64,000 bases of DNA from Tumebacillus amylolyticus (GCF_016722965.1 NZ_JAEQNB010000001.1:1267344-1331343), one strand, 5' to 3'. Shown: positions 6,875-16,336, counted from the stretch's first letter. Translations and numbers: made by a program. Notes: a model not told the origin generated them from the sequence alone.

Positions 6875-8041
6875 ATGATCCATCGACCGTCATTCATCCT
6901 CTCGCGCGAAGACTGGTCCCTCCACCGCAAGGGCGAGCAAGACCAGCAACGCCACCAAGAGAAGGTACGGGAAGCGATCAAAAAAAACTTGGCCGATCTG
7001 GTCACCGAAGAAAGCCTGATCATGCACGACGGGCGGCAGATCGTCAAGGTGCCGATCCGGTCGCTTGACGAATATCGATTCCGCTACAACTACGGCAAAG
7101 GCCAGCACGGCGGCCAAGGAGACGGCGAGTCGCAAGTCGGCGACGTGCTCGGCAAAGACCCGTCCTCCAAGCAACAAGCAGGACCGGGCAAGGGCGAAGG
7201 CGCCGGAGAGCAGCCGGGGGTCGATTACTACGAAGCGGAAGTCTCCCTCGCGGAGATCGAGAACTTGCTGTTTGCCGACTTGGAACTTCCGAATTTGCAA
7301 CGCAAGCAACATGACGAAGTGACGACGACCGACGTGCGGTTTAACGACATTCGCAAAAAAGGGCTCGCCGGCAACATCGACAAAAAACGCACCCTCGTCG
7401 AAGCGATCCGCCGCAATTCGCTGGCGGGCAATCCGGGGCTGCACAACATCACCAACGACGACCTGCGCTACAAAACGTGGGAGGAAGTGCAAACGCCGCA
7501 CTCCCAAGCGGTGGTGCTGGCGATGATGGACACCTCGGGTTCGATGGGGCAGTTTGAGAAGTACATCGCGCGCAGCTTTTTCTTCTGGATGACGCGGTTC
7601 TTGAAAACCAAGTACGAGCACGTCGACATCCAGTTCATCGCGCATCACACGGAAGCGAAAGTCGTGACGGAACATGAGTTTTTCACCAAGGGGGAGAGCG
7701 GGGGCACGATCTGTTCCTCGGCGTACAACTTGGCGCTCAACCTCATTCATACGAAATACAACCCCGACCGCTACAACATCTACCCGTTCCACTTCTCCGA
7801 CGGCGACAATTTGACCAGCGACAATGACAAGTGCATCAAGCTGATCAAGCAGTTGATGGACGTGTCGAACATCTTCGGGTATGGCGAAGTGAACCAGTAC
7901 AACAGAAGCTCAAGCCTGATGAACGCGTACAAGAACATCCAAGACGAGAAGTTCAAACACGCGATCATTCGGGAAAAAGGCGAAGTGTACAAAGCGCTTT
8001 GCCACTTCTTCACCGCCAAAGACAAGATTCGGGCCTCGTAG
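6875..8041 (+). CDS. yhbH: YhbH/YeaH family sporulation protein
   Basis: 388 residues, close to Bacillus YhbH (about 392). An N-terminal helical region is followed by a glycine/glutamine-rich linker ([12 protein letters not shown], about residue 75). A von Willebrand A-like domain follows with the metal-site motif DTSGSMG and later TICSSAY and HFSDGDN. Members of this family are encoded next to PrkA/YeaG and SpoVR/YcgB across bacteria and are thought to act with them; the biochemical role is not settled. Start ATG follows AAAGGAGGAG. It belongs to the same sporulation cluster as the split prkA, separated from it by a hairpin. Confidence 0.92.
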   Translation: MIHRPSFILSREDWSLHRKGEQDQQRHQEKVREAIKKNLADLVTEESLIMHDGRQIVKVPIRSLDEYRFRYNYGKGQHGGQGDGESQVGDVLGKDPSSKQQAGPGKGEGAGEQPGVDYYEAEVSLAEIENLLFADLELPNLQRKQHDEVTTTDVRFNDIRKKGLAGNIDKKRTLVEAIRRNSLAGNPGLHNITNDDLRYKTWEEVQTPHSQAVVLAMMDTSGSMGQFEKYIARSFFFWMTRFLKTKYEHVDIQFIAHHTEAKVVTEHEFFTKGESGGTICSSAYNLALNLIHTKYNPDRYNIYPFHFSDGDNLTSDNDKCIKLIKQLMDVSNIFGYGEVNQYNRSSSLMNAYKNIQDEKFKHAIIREKGEVYKALCHFFTAKDKIRAS

Positions 8042-8076
8042 GGGGCCCTTCCCTGTTTGAGAGGAGGTTTCCGGCT

Positions 8077-9432
8077 ATGACCAACGAGGAGATGCAGCAA
8101 TTGGAGTCGGCGATTGAGGAGATCACGATCCTCGCCCGCGACTTTGGTCTGGATTTTTACGACATGCGCTATGAAGTGTGCCCCAGCGAGATCATCTACA
8201 CGTTCGGGGCGTACGGGATGCCGACACGCTTCAGCCATTGGAGTTTTGGGAAGAGCTTCCACAAAATGAAGATGCAGTACGACTTCGGGCTCTCGAAAAT
8301 CTACGAGCTCGTCATCAACTCCGACCCGTGCTATGCGTTTCTGCTCGACGGCAACTCGCTGTTGCAAAACAAACTGATCGTGGCGCACGTGTTGGGACAC
8401 TGCGACTTTTTCAAACACAACAATCGCTTTGGCAACACCTCGCGCTACATGGTCGATTCGATGGCGGCGTCGGCGGAGAGGATTCGCAAGTACGAGCAGG
8501 ACCACGGCAAACTCGCCGTGGAGGAGTTCATCGACTCGGTGCTCGCGATCCAAGAGCACATCGACCCGACGTATGTGGGACGCAAGATGAGGTCGCGCCA
8601 GTATGACGAACCGAGCGAGCCGACGGCCGCACTCGACCCGTTCGCCGACGTCTTCGAATGGACGGAGAAGAAAAAAGCGGAGGAGCCCAAACCCGCCCCC
8701 CGCTTCCCGGCGCAACCGGAGAAAGACCTGCTGCTGTTCATCATGCAGCACGCCAAGGGGATGCCGGAGTGGCAGCGCGACATCTTGACGATTATGCGCG
8801 AAGAGATGCTCTACTTCTGGCCGCAGATGGAAACCAAGATCATGAACGAAGGCTGGGCGACGTATTGGCATCTGCGGATCATGAGGGAGTTGGATTTGGA
8901 TGAGAGCGAGACGATCGAGTTCGCCAAAATGAACGCCGGCGTCATCATGCCCTCGAAGACCTCGCTGAACCCGTATCATGTCGGGCTGAAGATCTGGGAG
9001 GACATCGAGAAGCGCTGGGGTCGTGAACGGATGTGGGAGATTCGCGAGTACGATTCGGACATCTCGTTCCTGCGCAACTACTTGACCAAGGAACTGGTGG
9101 AAGAGATGGACCTGTACTTGTACGGCAAGCAAGGGGACGAGTGGAAAGTGATGGAGAAGGACTGGGAGAAAGTCCGCGACCAACTCTGCGCCTCCCGCGT
9201 GAACAGCGGGTTCCCGGTCTTGATGGTGCACGACGGAGACTATCTCAAGAACGGCGAGCTGTACCTCAAGCACCAGTTCGACGGCACGGAGCTGGACGTC
9301 AAATACCTCGAAAAAACCCTGCCCCACGTCTACAACCTCTGGGGGCGCACGACGCACCTCGAAACCATGCTCGACAACCGAGCGGTGGTCTTCACATTCG
9401 ACGGCAAGAAAAACCACCGTCGGTTCGTCTAA
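8077..9432 (+). CDS. spoVR: SpoVR family protein (spore cortex/stage V)
   Basis: 451 residues. Characteristic segments include [46 protein letters not shown]-like [15 protein letters not shown], and NEGWATYWH, with conserved histidines suggesting a metal site. SpoVR is needed for proper spore cortex in Bacillus and is expressed in the mother cell under sigma-E. Its E. coli homologue YcgB is encoded with YeaG/YeaH relatives. Start ATG follows GAGGAGG by 7 bases. A strong terminator ends the cluster. Length matches the family (about 450-470). Confidence 0.94.
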   Translation: MTNEEMQQLESAIEEITILARDFGLDFYDMRYEVCPSEIIYTFGAYGMPTRFSHWSFGKSFHKMKMQYDFGLSKIYELVINSDPCYAFLLDGNSLLQNKLIVAHVLGHCDFFKHNNRFGNTSRYMVDSMAASAERIRKYEQDHGKLAVEEFIDSVLAIQEHIDPTYVGRKMRSRQYDEPSEPTAALDPFADVFEWTEKKKAEEPKPAPRFPAQPEKDLLLFIMQHAKGMPEWQRDILTIMREEMLYFWPQMETKIMNEGWATYWHLRIMRELDLDESETIEFAKMNAGVIMPSKTSLNPYHVGLKIWEDIEKRWGRERMWEIREYDSDISFLRNYLTKELVEEMDLYLYGKQGDEWKVMEKDWEKVRDQLCASRVNSGFPVLMVHDGDYLKNGELYLKHQFDGTELDVKYLEKTLPHVYNLWGRTTHLETMLDNRAVVFTFDGKKNHRRFV

Positions 9433-9450
9433 TCTTCACAGGTGTTTGCG

Positions 9451-9486
9451 AAAAAGAGAGCCGACACGTCGGGCTCTCTTTTTTTA
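9451..9486 (+). terminator. Terminator after spoVR
   Basis: GAGAGCC / GGCTCTC stem with an A-run before and a run of seven T after. Confidence 0.85.
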
Positions 9487-9558
9487 TCAGGAACTTGAGA
9501 CTTCGCTATCATGGTATCCGATCTCTTCCAGCCGTAGAATTTCCTTGAGGTGAGTGTT

Positions 9559-10260
9559 ATGAAAGGCAAGTTGCTGCGCGGACTGGTTGTGACTTTTTTG
9601 CTGATCCTGATCGTGGGATGCTCTCTGCAAGAAGAAGCAAAATCGATGATGGAGAACCACCAACAAACGACGACAGACCCTATAAACCAAGCCAACCTGA
9701 CCGACATCCCGGATGATCTCAAGATGGCGATCGTCGATGTCGAGGACTCCCGCTTCTACGAACACAGCGGGCTCGACCTGTACGGCATCGGGCGGGCGGT
9801 CTACACCGATGTGACCACGATGTCGGCTGCGGAGGGCGGAAGCACGCTGACCCAACAACTGGCTCGCAGCGTCTATCTCTCCCAAGACCGCACCTTCTCC
9901 CGCAAAGTGAATGAGATTGCATTGGCGTTCGAATTGGAACATACTTACAGTAAAGATCAAATTCTCGAAATGTATCTCAACAACGTCTACTTCGGCAACG
10001 GCGCATTCGGCATCCGAGCGGCGGCAGAAACCTACTTCGGCAAAGGGCAAGACCTCAAACACCTGACCCTCGCCGAATGCGCTCTGCTCGCCGGGCTCCC
10101 CAACGCCCCCTCGGCGCTGAATCCGTGGTTGGAAGCAAACGTCCCGAACGCGCTGGCCCGACGCAACCATGTGCTGGACGCGATGTATCACAACGGCGAC
10201 ATTACGCAGGAAGAGATGACCCAAGCCAAGAGTTCGCCCTTGAAACTCTTCGGCCAGTAA
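9559..10260 (+). CDS. Monofunctional peptidoglycan glycosyltransferase (GT51), lipoprotein
   Basis: 233 residues. Signal peptide ending in a lipobox (LLILIVGC, Cys near residue 22), so probably a lipid-anchored exported protein rather than a membrane-spanning one. The GT51 domain carries the catalytic-glutamate motif VDVEDSRFYEHSGLD, then GGSTLTQQLAR, EIALAFELE and ILEMYLNNVYFGNGAFGI. It polymerises lipid II into glycan strands. There is no transpeptidase domain. A transpeptidase-only PBP follows 17 bases downstream, so the two probably work as a pair. Start ATG chosen over the GTG at 9550 because GAGGTG is then properly spaced. Confidence 0.92.
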   Translation: MKGKLLRGLVVTFLLILIVGCSLQEEAKSMMENHQQTTTDPINQANLTDIPDDLKMAIVDVEDSRFYEHSGLDLYGIGRAVYTDVTTMSAAEGGSTLTQQLARSVYLSQDRTFSRKVNEIALAFELEHTYSKDQILEMYLNNVYFGNGAFGIRAAAETYFGKGQDLKHLTLAECALLAGLPNAPSALNPWLEANVPNALARRNHVLDAMYHNGDITQEEMTQAKSSPLKLFGQ

Positions 10261-10277
10261 GAGGGGAGTGAGAACGG

Positions 10278-12218
10278 ATGAAGAAACGCAAACGCATCTG
10301 GTTGCTGATCGCCCTCTGCCTCACAGCGGGCTCTGTCGGCACCGTCTATGCCGTAACGGCCGACTCCGAAGAAGCGGCGGTCAAGAGCTTCCTCAACAAC
10401 TGGAACCGGCAACAATATGCCCAGATGTACGAAGGAGTCTCCTCCGATGTCAAACAGTCGATGACGCAGGAGCAATTCGTCAACCGCTACCAATCGATCT
10501 ACGAAGGCGTGGAGGCCAAGGACGTGAACGTCCAACTCGTCTCGATGGGGGACCAAGACTCGTTTCGCTTCCATGTGCAGATGAACACCCTCGCCGGCCC
10601 CTTGCAATTCGAAGAACCGGCCACCGCCGTCCAAGAAGGTCGGCACTGGAAAATTCAATGGAAACCGTCGTTCCTCATCCCCGACTTGCAAGCGGGAGAA
10701 AAAGTCAGCGCCAACGTCCTGCAGGCGGAGCGCGGGCAGATCGTCGACCGCCACGGACGGGGTCTTGCGATCAACGACGAGCAACTCAGCATCGGAGTCG
10801 TCCCGTCCGCACTCACAGACGAGACGATCACCAAGATGGCAACTCTCTTACATATGAACACGCAGACGATCCAAGACAAACTTCACGCCGCATGGGTCAA
10901 GCCGGACTTGTTCGTTCCGATCAAAGTCCTGCCCCAAACAGACATGCTCGTCCCGAAACTCACAGCTCTCCCCGGCGTTACGACCCAGAAGCAAAAAGTG
11001 CGCGCCTACCCGCTCGGCGAGGCGGCGGCACATTTGATCGGCTACACGGGCGATGACGGCCAAGGCAAAGCTGGTCTGGAAAAACTCCTCAACGACCGTC
11101 TGAGCGGACGAAACGGCGGTCGCATCACCATCCAAACTGCAGACGGTATCACCAAGCAGACCGTCGCGGAAAAAAAACCGCTGGCAGGCGAGGCCGTCCA
11201 ACTCACGCTCGATGCCAAGCTGCAAGAGAACGTCTACGAGCAACTTCACCACGAATTGGGCGCCGGCGTTGCCCTCCACCCGTTGACCGGCGAAGTGCTG
11301 GCGATGGTCTCCACGCCGTCCTACGACCCGAACGAGATGGCGCACGGAGTGACCGACGAACAATGGAAGTCTTGGAACGAAGACCCGAACCATCCGTTTC
11401 TCAACCGCTTTGCCGACGACTACCCGCCGGGGTCTGCGTTCAAACCGCTGGTTGCCGCGATGGCGCTCGATACGAACATCATCACGCCCCAAGAGACGCA
11501 CGAAATTCCGGGCAAGCAATGGCAAAAAAGCGCCGCTTGGGGCGACTACTACGTCACCCGCGTGTCCGACACCTACATCCAAGTCGATCTCGAAAAAGCA
11601 CTGATCGCGTCTGACAACATCTATTTCGCACAGACCGCTCTGAAAATGGGCGAGAAGTCGTTCACCGACGAAGCGATGAAGTTCGGATTCGGGGAAAAAC
11701 TGCCGCTGCTGTATCCGTTTGATCTCTCGGCGCTTGCCAACAGCGGCATGAAAAACGACATCCAACTCGCCGACTCCGGCTACGGTCAAGGAGAAGTGCT
11801 GATGACCCCGATGCACGTCGCGGCGGCCTACACCGCTTTTTCAAACGAAGGCAACATGCTCACGCCGTACCTGTTTGCCAAGGAAGCGAAAAAAGTCTGG
11901 AAGCCAAACGCCATCCAACCGGACGTCGCCCGCCTCATCGAGCAAGACTTAGTACAAGTCATCGACAACCCGAACGGCACCGGCCACGGCGCGAAGATCG
12001 ACGGGATGACGCTCGCGGGGAAAACGGGCACGGCGGAACTGAAACAGACGCAGAATACCACAGGCAAGGAACTTGGCTGGTTTGTCGCCTACGATACGCA
12101 AGACCCGCACCTGTTGGTGACGCTGATGGTTGAAAACGTGCAGGGACGCGGGGGAAGTCACTTGCTAGCCTCGAAGATGCGAACGCTTTTTCAAGAGTAT
12201 GGAGAGCGGTCCCACTAG
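10278..12218 (+). CDS. Penicillin-binding protein with MecA-type N-terminal domain
   Basis: 646 residues, one N-terminal membrane anchor, then an NTF2-like MecA_N domain (about 35-135), a dimerisation domain and a transpeptidase domain. The catalytic motifs are SAFK (Ser386-Lys389), SDN (445-447) and KTGT (582-585). This is the architecture of Bacillus PbpC/PBP3 and staphylococcal PBP2a, class B enzymes that cross-link peptidoglycan. Presence of MecA_N alone does not show beta-lactam resistance. It follows the GT51 lipoprotein with AGAGGGGAG as ribosome site, indicating an operon that supplies glycan polymerisation and cross-linking as two polypeptides. Confidence 0.93.
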   Translation: MKKRKRIWLLIALCLTAGSVGTVYAVTADSEEAAVKSFLNNWNRQQYAQMYEGVSSDVKQSMTQEQFVNRYQSIYEGVEAKDVNVQLVSMGDQDSFRFHVQMNTLAGPLQFEEPATAVQEGRHWKIQWKPSFLIPDLQAGEKVSANVLQAERGQIVDRHGRGLAINDEQLSIGVVPSALTDETITKMATLLHMNTQTIQDKLHAAWVKPDLFVPIKVLPQTDMLVPKLTALPGVTTQKQKVRAYPLGEAAAHLIGYTGDDGQGKAGLEKLLNDRLSGRNGGRITIQTADGITKQTVAEKKPLAGEAVQLTLDAKLQENVYEQLHHELGAGVALHPLTGEVLAMVSTPSYDPNEMAHGVTDEQWKSWNEDPNHPFLNRFADDYPPGSAFKPLVAAMALDTNIITPQETHEIPGKQWQKSAAWGDYYVTRVSDTYIQVDLEKALIASDNIYFAQTALKMGEKSFTDEAMKFGFGEKLPLLYPFDLSALANSGMKNDIQLADSGYGQGEVLMTPMHVAAAYTAFSNEGNMLTPYLFAKEAKKVWKPNAIQPDVARLIEQDLVQVIDNPNGTGHGAKIDGMTLAGKTGTAELKQTQNTTGKELGWFVAYDTQDPHLLVTLMVENVQGRGGSHLLASKMRTLFQEYGERSH

Positions 12219-12283
12219 CGACAATTCCCATTTTCCGTTAAGATGTGCTTGAAGGTTTGTACGAGATAGAGAGGAGAATCTCG

Positions 12284-12964
12284 GTGGTACCTTTCGCCTG
12301 TCTCTATGTTGAAAAGGGAGAGCCCTATCACGCCGGATCGTGCCTGTTGTTGGAAACGGACGAGACCGTGGTCGGCCGCGCGACCCAGCACGAGGTGCCG
12401 GACATCGCGTTTGCGAACGTGTTCGTCTCGCGGCGTCACCTGCTGATTCAAAACGTAAACGGCAGAGCGGTTTTGCAAGACCTCGGCAGCAAGACCGGCA
12501 CGTTCATCGGCGACCGGAAGCTTACGCCGCACACGCCGTATGAGTTGCAGAATCTCGACATCATCCGGCTGGCGGGCGGCATGGTGTCGCTCCGTTTTTC
12601 CAGTGAATTGACCGACATGACGATGGAGTTGGACATCAACGCCCTGCCCCTCGACGACATCAACGATCTGCGCATCGACCGTGAGAAACGCGTCTGCTGG
12701 ATCGGCTCGGAGTGCGTCACGATGTCAGACAAGGAATGGCGTTTGTTCCTCATGCTCTACGAACACGCCGCGACGCTCGTTACGTTTGAGGAAATCAAAC
12801 GCATCGTCTGGCCGGAGCGGACTCCGGATGACGACGGAGTGCCGGACGTGGGCAACGATGAGCTGAGCTCGCTCGTCTACCGCATTCGCAAAAAACTGCA
12901 CCAGAGTCGCTACACGATCTCGACCGTGCGCGGAACCGGGTTCATTTTTGAACTCAAGGAATGA
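12284..12964 (+). CDS. FHA domain - winged-helix (OmpR-type) fusion regulator
   Basis: 226 residues. N-terminal FHA domain with VVGRATQHEVPDI, VSRRHLLI and DLGSKTGTF (about 25-85), which binds phosphothreonine. C-terminal OmpR/PhoB-type winged helix (about 125-225) with the usual end VYRIRKKLHQSRYTISTVRGTGFIF. No receiver domain is present, so phosphopeptide binding rather than aspartate phosphorylation probably controls DNA binding. A GTG start after GAGAGGAGAA is preferred to the upstream in-frame GTG at 12245, which lacks a Shine-Dalgarno. No Ser/Thr kinase of the Hanks type is seen in this window. Target genes unknown. Confidence 0.85.
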   Translation: MVPFACLYVEKGEPYHAGSCLLLETDETVVGRATQHEVPDIAFANVFVSRRHLLIQNVNGRAVLQDLGSKTGTFIGDRKLTPHTPYELQNLDIIRLAGGMVSLRFSSELTDMTMELDINALPLDDINDLRIDREKRVCWIGSECVTMSDKEWRLFLMLYEHAATLVTFEEIKRIVWPERTPDDDGVPDVGNDELSSLVYRIRKKLHQSRYTISTVRGTGFIFELKE

Positions 12965-12983
12965 AGCGGTAGGGAAGGAACGG

Positions 12984-13016
12984 AAAAAGGAGCCCCCAGT
13001 GGAGGCTCCTTTTTTC
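12984..13016. terminator. Bidirectional terminator
   Basis: GGAGCC / GGCTCC stem, A-run before and T-run after, between the convergent FHA regulator and cyclase genes. Confidence 0.85.
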
Positions 13017-13033
13017 GTGCGTTCGTATGCGAC

Positions 13034-14500
13034 TTACGCTCTGATGCAGCGGAAGATCGTAGACGGGGAGTTCACGCCCTTGAGTGTGACGGTGTGTTTT
13101 TCGGGCTTGTAGCCGTTGGCTTGCAGGACTTCGCGCGCAACGACGTCCTCGCAGATCGCTTCGGAAATCCAAACTTCGCCGGCTTGGGCTTGCCCTTGCA
13201 CACGAGCGGCGAGGTTGACCGTCTGGCCGAAGAAGTCGATCGTTTCGTTCGCTTTCACCGCGAGCGCCGGGCCGGTGTGCAACCCGATCTTGAGTTCAAG
13301 CGTCGTGTCGAGGTCGGCGATGCTGTCGTTCAAGCGCTTCATCACTTGCACCATCGCCAAAGCTGCCGTCAGCGCGTCGGACGGTGTCGAGAACGACGCC
13401 ATGATCGCGTCTCCCATCGTTTTGACGGTCGCTCCCGCATGTTGCGACACGACGTCGGTCAGCAGGCGGAAGTGATCTTGGACGAGGCGATACGCTTCGA
13501 CGTCGCCCGTTTTTTCATAGAGAGCGGTCGAGCCTTTGAGATCGGTGAAGAGGATCGTCAAGTTGGAGATCTTGAGATTCATGCCGTTTGGCAAGTTTTC
13601 CACGAGGAAGCTCTCGCGGAACTTCTGGTTGTTGAGCAGCATCTTGCCGGAGAGGAACGGCAGGGCCTCCAACAAGTTGCCGCCTTCCTCACAGTGCAGA
13701 AGCGAGGACATGCGATCCCAATCGGTGAACATCGCCGTCAGTCCTGTCGTCTTGGTCCCGTTGTTGTTGAGGGTCACTTCCAGCGGCCCGGCCGCGAGTT
13801 CATACCACGCCGTGTGCATCGGTTCCGACCCGACATCGATGACAAGTTTCTGCGTCGTCGTCGAAATCTCATCTGTGAACTGCACATTGACGACGGCGTG
13901 CTTGTCGAGGCTCACAAACCGGTAGACTTCATCCGGGGCGCCCTGGATTTGCGTCACGCCGGAACTGTGCGGGGGGACGACGAGGAAGCTTTTCATCGAT
14001 TCTTTCGTCAGATACTCCACGAACTCTTTGGGATGGACAAAGTTGTCGGAGAAAAAGTAGCAGAAGTAGCTTTCAATATCTGCAAACGGCTCGATGTTCA
14101 GCTCCCGCACGTTCGGATGCAAGTTGAACGAAACTTCCACATAGTTGTCGAGCTGCGTTTCGATGGTGTCGTCACAAAGCGTGCAATAAAACGAATCGCC
14201 CATCGCAATCTGGTTCAGGGAGTCGTACGTATGCTCCACACACCCGCACATCGGGCAGATCAAGTTCCAATCCAGTTCAAACAGGCCGACTTTGGTTCCG
14301 TAGATAAACAGGTTGACGACGTGCGTGGAATCCATGCCATGCTGGTTGGCGAATTTCAGCGGATTGATGCGAAACGATTCCCAATCGCCCTGTGCCTCCA
14401 GAATTTCCCCAAATCGTTTCAACACGTTTGTGTCTTCAACTGCAAATTGCTTGGAAATCTCTTCGATCTTGCTCCAAAGTGTTGTTGTGGTGGCATTCAT
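13034..14500 (-). CDS. Class III adenylate/guanylate cyclase with zinc-ribbon N-terminal region
   Basis: 488 residues. The C-terminal 180 residues form a class III nucleotidyl cyclase: ILFTDLKGSTALYEKTGD (metal-binding Asp), VKTMGDAIMASF and FFGQTVNLAARVQ. The N-terminal 300 residues look like the DUF5939-type module found before such cyclases, and include a four-Cys zinc ribbon: CPMCG at about residue 83 and CTLCDD at about residue 107. No membrane segments, so the enzyme is predicted cytosolic. Product (cAMP or cGMP) cannot be decided from sequence alone; the Lys before TMGD favours ATP by analogy. Its activating signal is unknown. Confidence 0.9.
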   Translation of the reverse strand: MNATTTTLWSKIEEISKQFAVEDTNVLKRFGEILEAQGDWESFRINPLKFANQHGMDSTHVVNLFIYGTKVGLFELDWNLICPMCGCVEHTYDSLNQIAMGDSFYCTLCDDTIETQLDNYVEVSFNLHPNVRELNIEPFADIESYFCYFFSDNFVHPKEFVEYLTKESMKSFLVVPPHSSGVTQIQGAPDEVYRFVSLDKHAVVNVQFTDEISTTTQKLVIDVGSEPMHTAWYELAAGPLEVTLNNNGTKTTGLTAMFTDWDRMSSLLHCEEGGNLLEALPFLSGKMLLNNQKFRESFLVENLPNGMNLKISNLTILFTDLKGSTALYEKTGDVEAYRLVQDHFRLLTDVVSQHAGATVKTMGDAIMASFSTPSDALTAALAMVQVMKRLNDSIADLDTTLELKIGLHTGPALAVKANETIDFFGQTVNLAARVQGQAQAGEVWISEAICEDVVAREVLQANGYKPEKHTVTLKGVNSPSTIFRCIRA

Positions 14501-14579
14501 GCGGTCGCCAACTCCCTTTTCCCCATTTGATCTTGATGATAAAGCACATATAATGAAAAATAAAATAGATACGTCAATA

Positions 14580-14759
14580 TTAACAGTCTAGATCGAGTCT
14601 GAGAAGGGTGAGTGTTGAATCCTGACAGGGCGTGCGCTCGAAGTGCTTTTGTACGATTTCTTCATTAAAATCATGAAACCGCTTCCGCACATCCCCTCTT
14701 GCAAATTTGGGTACAACAAGTCGTAGAGGAAAAATGATCTCGCCGACTCGCGCAACCAA
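14580..14759 (-). pseudogene. Possible 3' remnant of an unknown gene
   Basis: A 59-codon open stretch on the minus strand reading ...FPLRLVVPKFARGDVRKRF... and ...NEEIVQKHFERTPC..., with codon use resembling real genes and a stop at 14580-14582. It is cut off upstream by an in-frame TAG, and no good start or Shine-Dalgarno is present; the TTG at 14759 is nominal. It may be the tail of a lost gene. I do not recognise the family. Confidence 0.25.
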
Positions 14760-14891
14760 CGGATCTTGCGAAACCTACGCCACACGCAATGGAAGTAACC
14801 GCATGGTAAGCCATCGGGAACTGGCGGAGACAAATCTTGATTAATAAATATTCATTCGTTATTGTTCACGTAAAATCTATTAACGATTTGC

Positions 14892-14921
14892 TTGACAATT
14901 CAGAATGTCGGGTAGTATGAT
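14892..14921 (+). promoter_or_regulatory. Sigma-A promoter of the sugar ABC operon
   Basis: TTGACA (14892-14897), 18-base spacer, TATGAT (14916-14921), about 65 bases ahead of the lipoprotein start. Confidence 0.75.
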
Positions 14922-14935
14922 TTGGTTGGAAAATG

Positions 14936-14951
14936 TGCGAAAACGTTTGCA
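14936..14951 (+). promoter_or_regulatory. Catabolite-response (cre)-like operator
   Basis: TGCGAAAACGTTTGCA, a near-palindrome with the central CG and flanking TG/CA of CcpA or LacI-family sites, placed just downstream of the -10, where binding would block transcription. No LacI-family gene is visible nearby, which favours CcpA. Confidence 0.6.
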
Positions 14952-14986
14952 TAACATCAGATAAACGAGAGGGGACATGTGATCCA

Positions 14987-16282
14987 ATGAAAGGCTGGAA
15001 AAAAGTTACCACCGCAGGTCTTGTAACGATGATGGCAATTACGATGGTTGGCTGCTCCGACACCAAGAGCTCCGACAACGGTTCGACCGCGAATTCCGGT
15101 TCCAAGGACGAGAAAGTCAAGTTGGTCTTCGCACGCGGGAAAGACACCACCGCTGCGTCGAACAAAATTGTAGATGCGTTCAACAAGTCGCACCCGAACA
15201 TCCAAGTTGAACTGCGCGAGATGCCGTCCGACACCGGTCAATCCCATGACCAGTACGTGACGATGTTCTCCGCGAAGTCTGCTGAGATCGACGTGTTCGA
15301 CCTCGACGTCATCTGGCCGGCAGAGTTTGCACAAGCGGGCTACCTGTTGCCGCTCGACCGTTTCATCCAACAAGACAACATCAAGATGGACACCTACATC
15401 CAAGGGGCTGTCCAAGCGGGTAACTTCAACGGTCAACAATGGACCATGCCGAAATTTATCGACACCGGTCTTCTCTTCTACCGCACCGACCTCGTCAAGG
15501 ACGTTCCGAAGACGTGGGACGACCTGATTGCACAAGCAAAAGCAACCAAGGGCCAAGGCGGCACCCAATTCGGCTACCTGATGCAAGCGAAGCAATACGA
15601 AGGTCTCGTCTGCAACTTCGTCGAGTTTGCAGCGGCATACGGCGGCAAAATCCTCGATGACAAAGGCCAAGTCGTCATCAACAATCCGGGCACGATCAAA
15701 GGTCTGAGCAAGATGATCGAAGTCGTCAAGTCCGACTTCGTTCCGTCGAACATCACGACCTTCACCGAAACCGAATCGGCAACCGCGTTCCAAGAAGGTC
15801 AATCGGCGTTCATCCGCAACTGGCCGTACCAGTTCGCAGTCGCTCAAGATACCAAGCAATCCAAGATCGCAGGCAAAGTCGCCCTCGCTCCGCTTCCGGC
15901 GGGTGATGCAGGTTCGGCGGCAACGCTCGGCGGCTGGTTGTCCGGGATCAACAAGAACTCCAAGCATCCGAAAGAAGCGTGGGAGTTCCTGAAATACCTG
16001 ACCGGCCAAGAAGGTCAAAAAATCACCGCGGTAGACGGCGGTTCCGCACCGACCCTGCTCCCGGAATACGACGATGCAGACGTTCAAAAAGCATCTCCGC
16101 TCTTTGCCAACAAAGACTTCGTAAACGGCATCTCCAAAGCGGTGCCGCGCCCGACCTCGCCGCAATACCCGAAGATCTCCGACATCATCCAGATCGAGGT
16201 ATCCAAGGCGATCGCAGGTCAAGAAACCGCAGAAGAAGCGGTCAAGAACATGGACGCGAAAATGAAAGAAGTCGTGAAATAA
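14987..16282 (+). CDS. Sugar ABC transporter substrate-binding lipoprotein (trehalose/maltose type)
   Basis: 431 residues with a lipoprotein signal (AITMVGCSD, Cys at about residue 21), followed by a Ser/Gly/Asn-rich linker and a family 1 extracellular binding domain. The stretch DVFDLDVIWPAEFAQAGYLLPLD is typical of the ThuE/LpqY/AglE group that binds trehalose, maltose or related alpha-glucosides. Ligand is inferred from family resemblance only. It heads an operon with two permeases. A hairpin after the stop (16303-16335) may favour higher expression of the binding protein than of the permeases, a common arrangement. Transcription starts from the promoter with a cre-like site. Confidence 0.93.
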   Translation: MKGWKKVTTAGLVTMMAITMVGCSDTKSSDNGSTANSGSKDEKVKLVFARGKDTTAASNKIVDAFNKSHPNIQVELREMPSDTGQSHDQYVTMFSAKSAEIDVFDLDVIWPAEFAQAGYLLPLDRFIQQDNIKMDTYIQGAVQAGNFNGQQWTMPKFIDTGLLFYRTDLVKDVPKTWDDLIAQAKATKGQGGTQFGYLMQAKQYEGLVCNFVEFAAAYGGKILDDKGQVVINNPGTIKGLSKMIEVVKSDFVPSNITTFTETESATAFQEGQSAFIRNWPYQFAVAQDTKQSKIAGKVALAPLPAGDAGSAATLGGWLSGINKNSKHPKEAWEFLKYLTGQEGQKITAVDGGSAPTLLPEYDDADVQKASPLFANKDFVNGISKAVPRPTSPQYPKISDIIQIEVSKAIAGQETAEEAVKNMDAKMKEVVK

Positions 16283-16302
16283 TCTAAATCATAAAACCTG
16301 AG

Positions 16303-16336
16303 TGCTCCTCTGTCGAATCAAAATACAGAGGGGCAT
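16303..16336 (+). terminator. Intra-operon hairpin after binding-protein gene
   Basis: CTCCTCTGT / ACAGAGGGG stem without a strong T-run. Probably an mRNA-stabilising or attenuating hairpin rather than a full terminator. Confidence 0.5.

Larger units (their letters stand above)
14501..14986. other. Long intergenic region before the sugar ABC operon
   Basis: 486 bases without a convincing intact gene. The left half carries a possible 3' remnant on the minus strand (14580-14759). The right half is AT-rich and contains a sigma-A promoter and a cre-like operator for the sugar transporter. Nothing else recognised. Confidence 0.6.

Noticed and set aside
5684-6883. Long open frame on the minus strand opposite the PrkA C-terminal part
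   Set aside because: Shadow of GC-rich coding DNA; its translation is low-complexity (F, V, D, R runs) and the plus strand is a clear PrkA.
7780-9417. 545-codon minus-strand frame opposite spoVR
   Set aside because: Codon-bias shadow; SpoVR on the plus strand has the family motifs, ribosome site and terminator.
13094-14530. 478-codon plus-strand frame opposite the cyclase gene
   Set aside because: Shadow; the minus strand encodes class III cyclase motifs.
14588-14833. 81-codon minus-strand frame in the intergenic region
   Set aside because: Codon use is poor; another minus-strand frame in the same place (14580-14759) looks more gene-like and is itself only a possible remnant.
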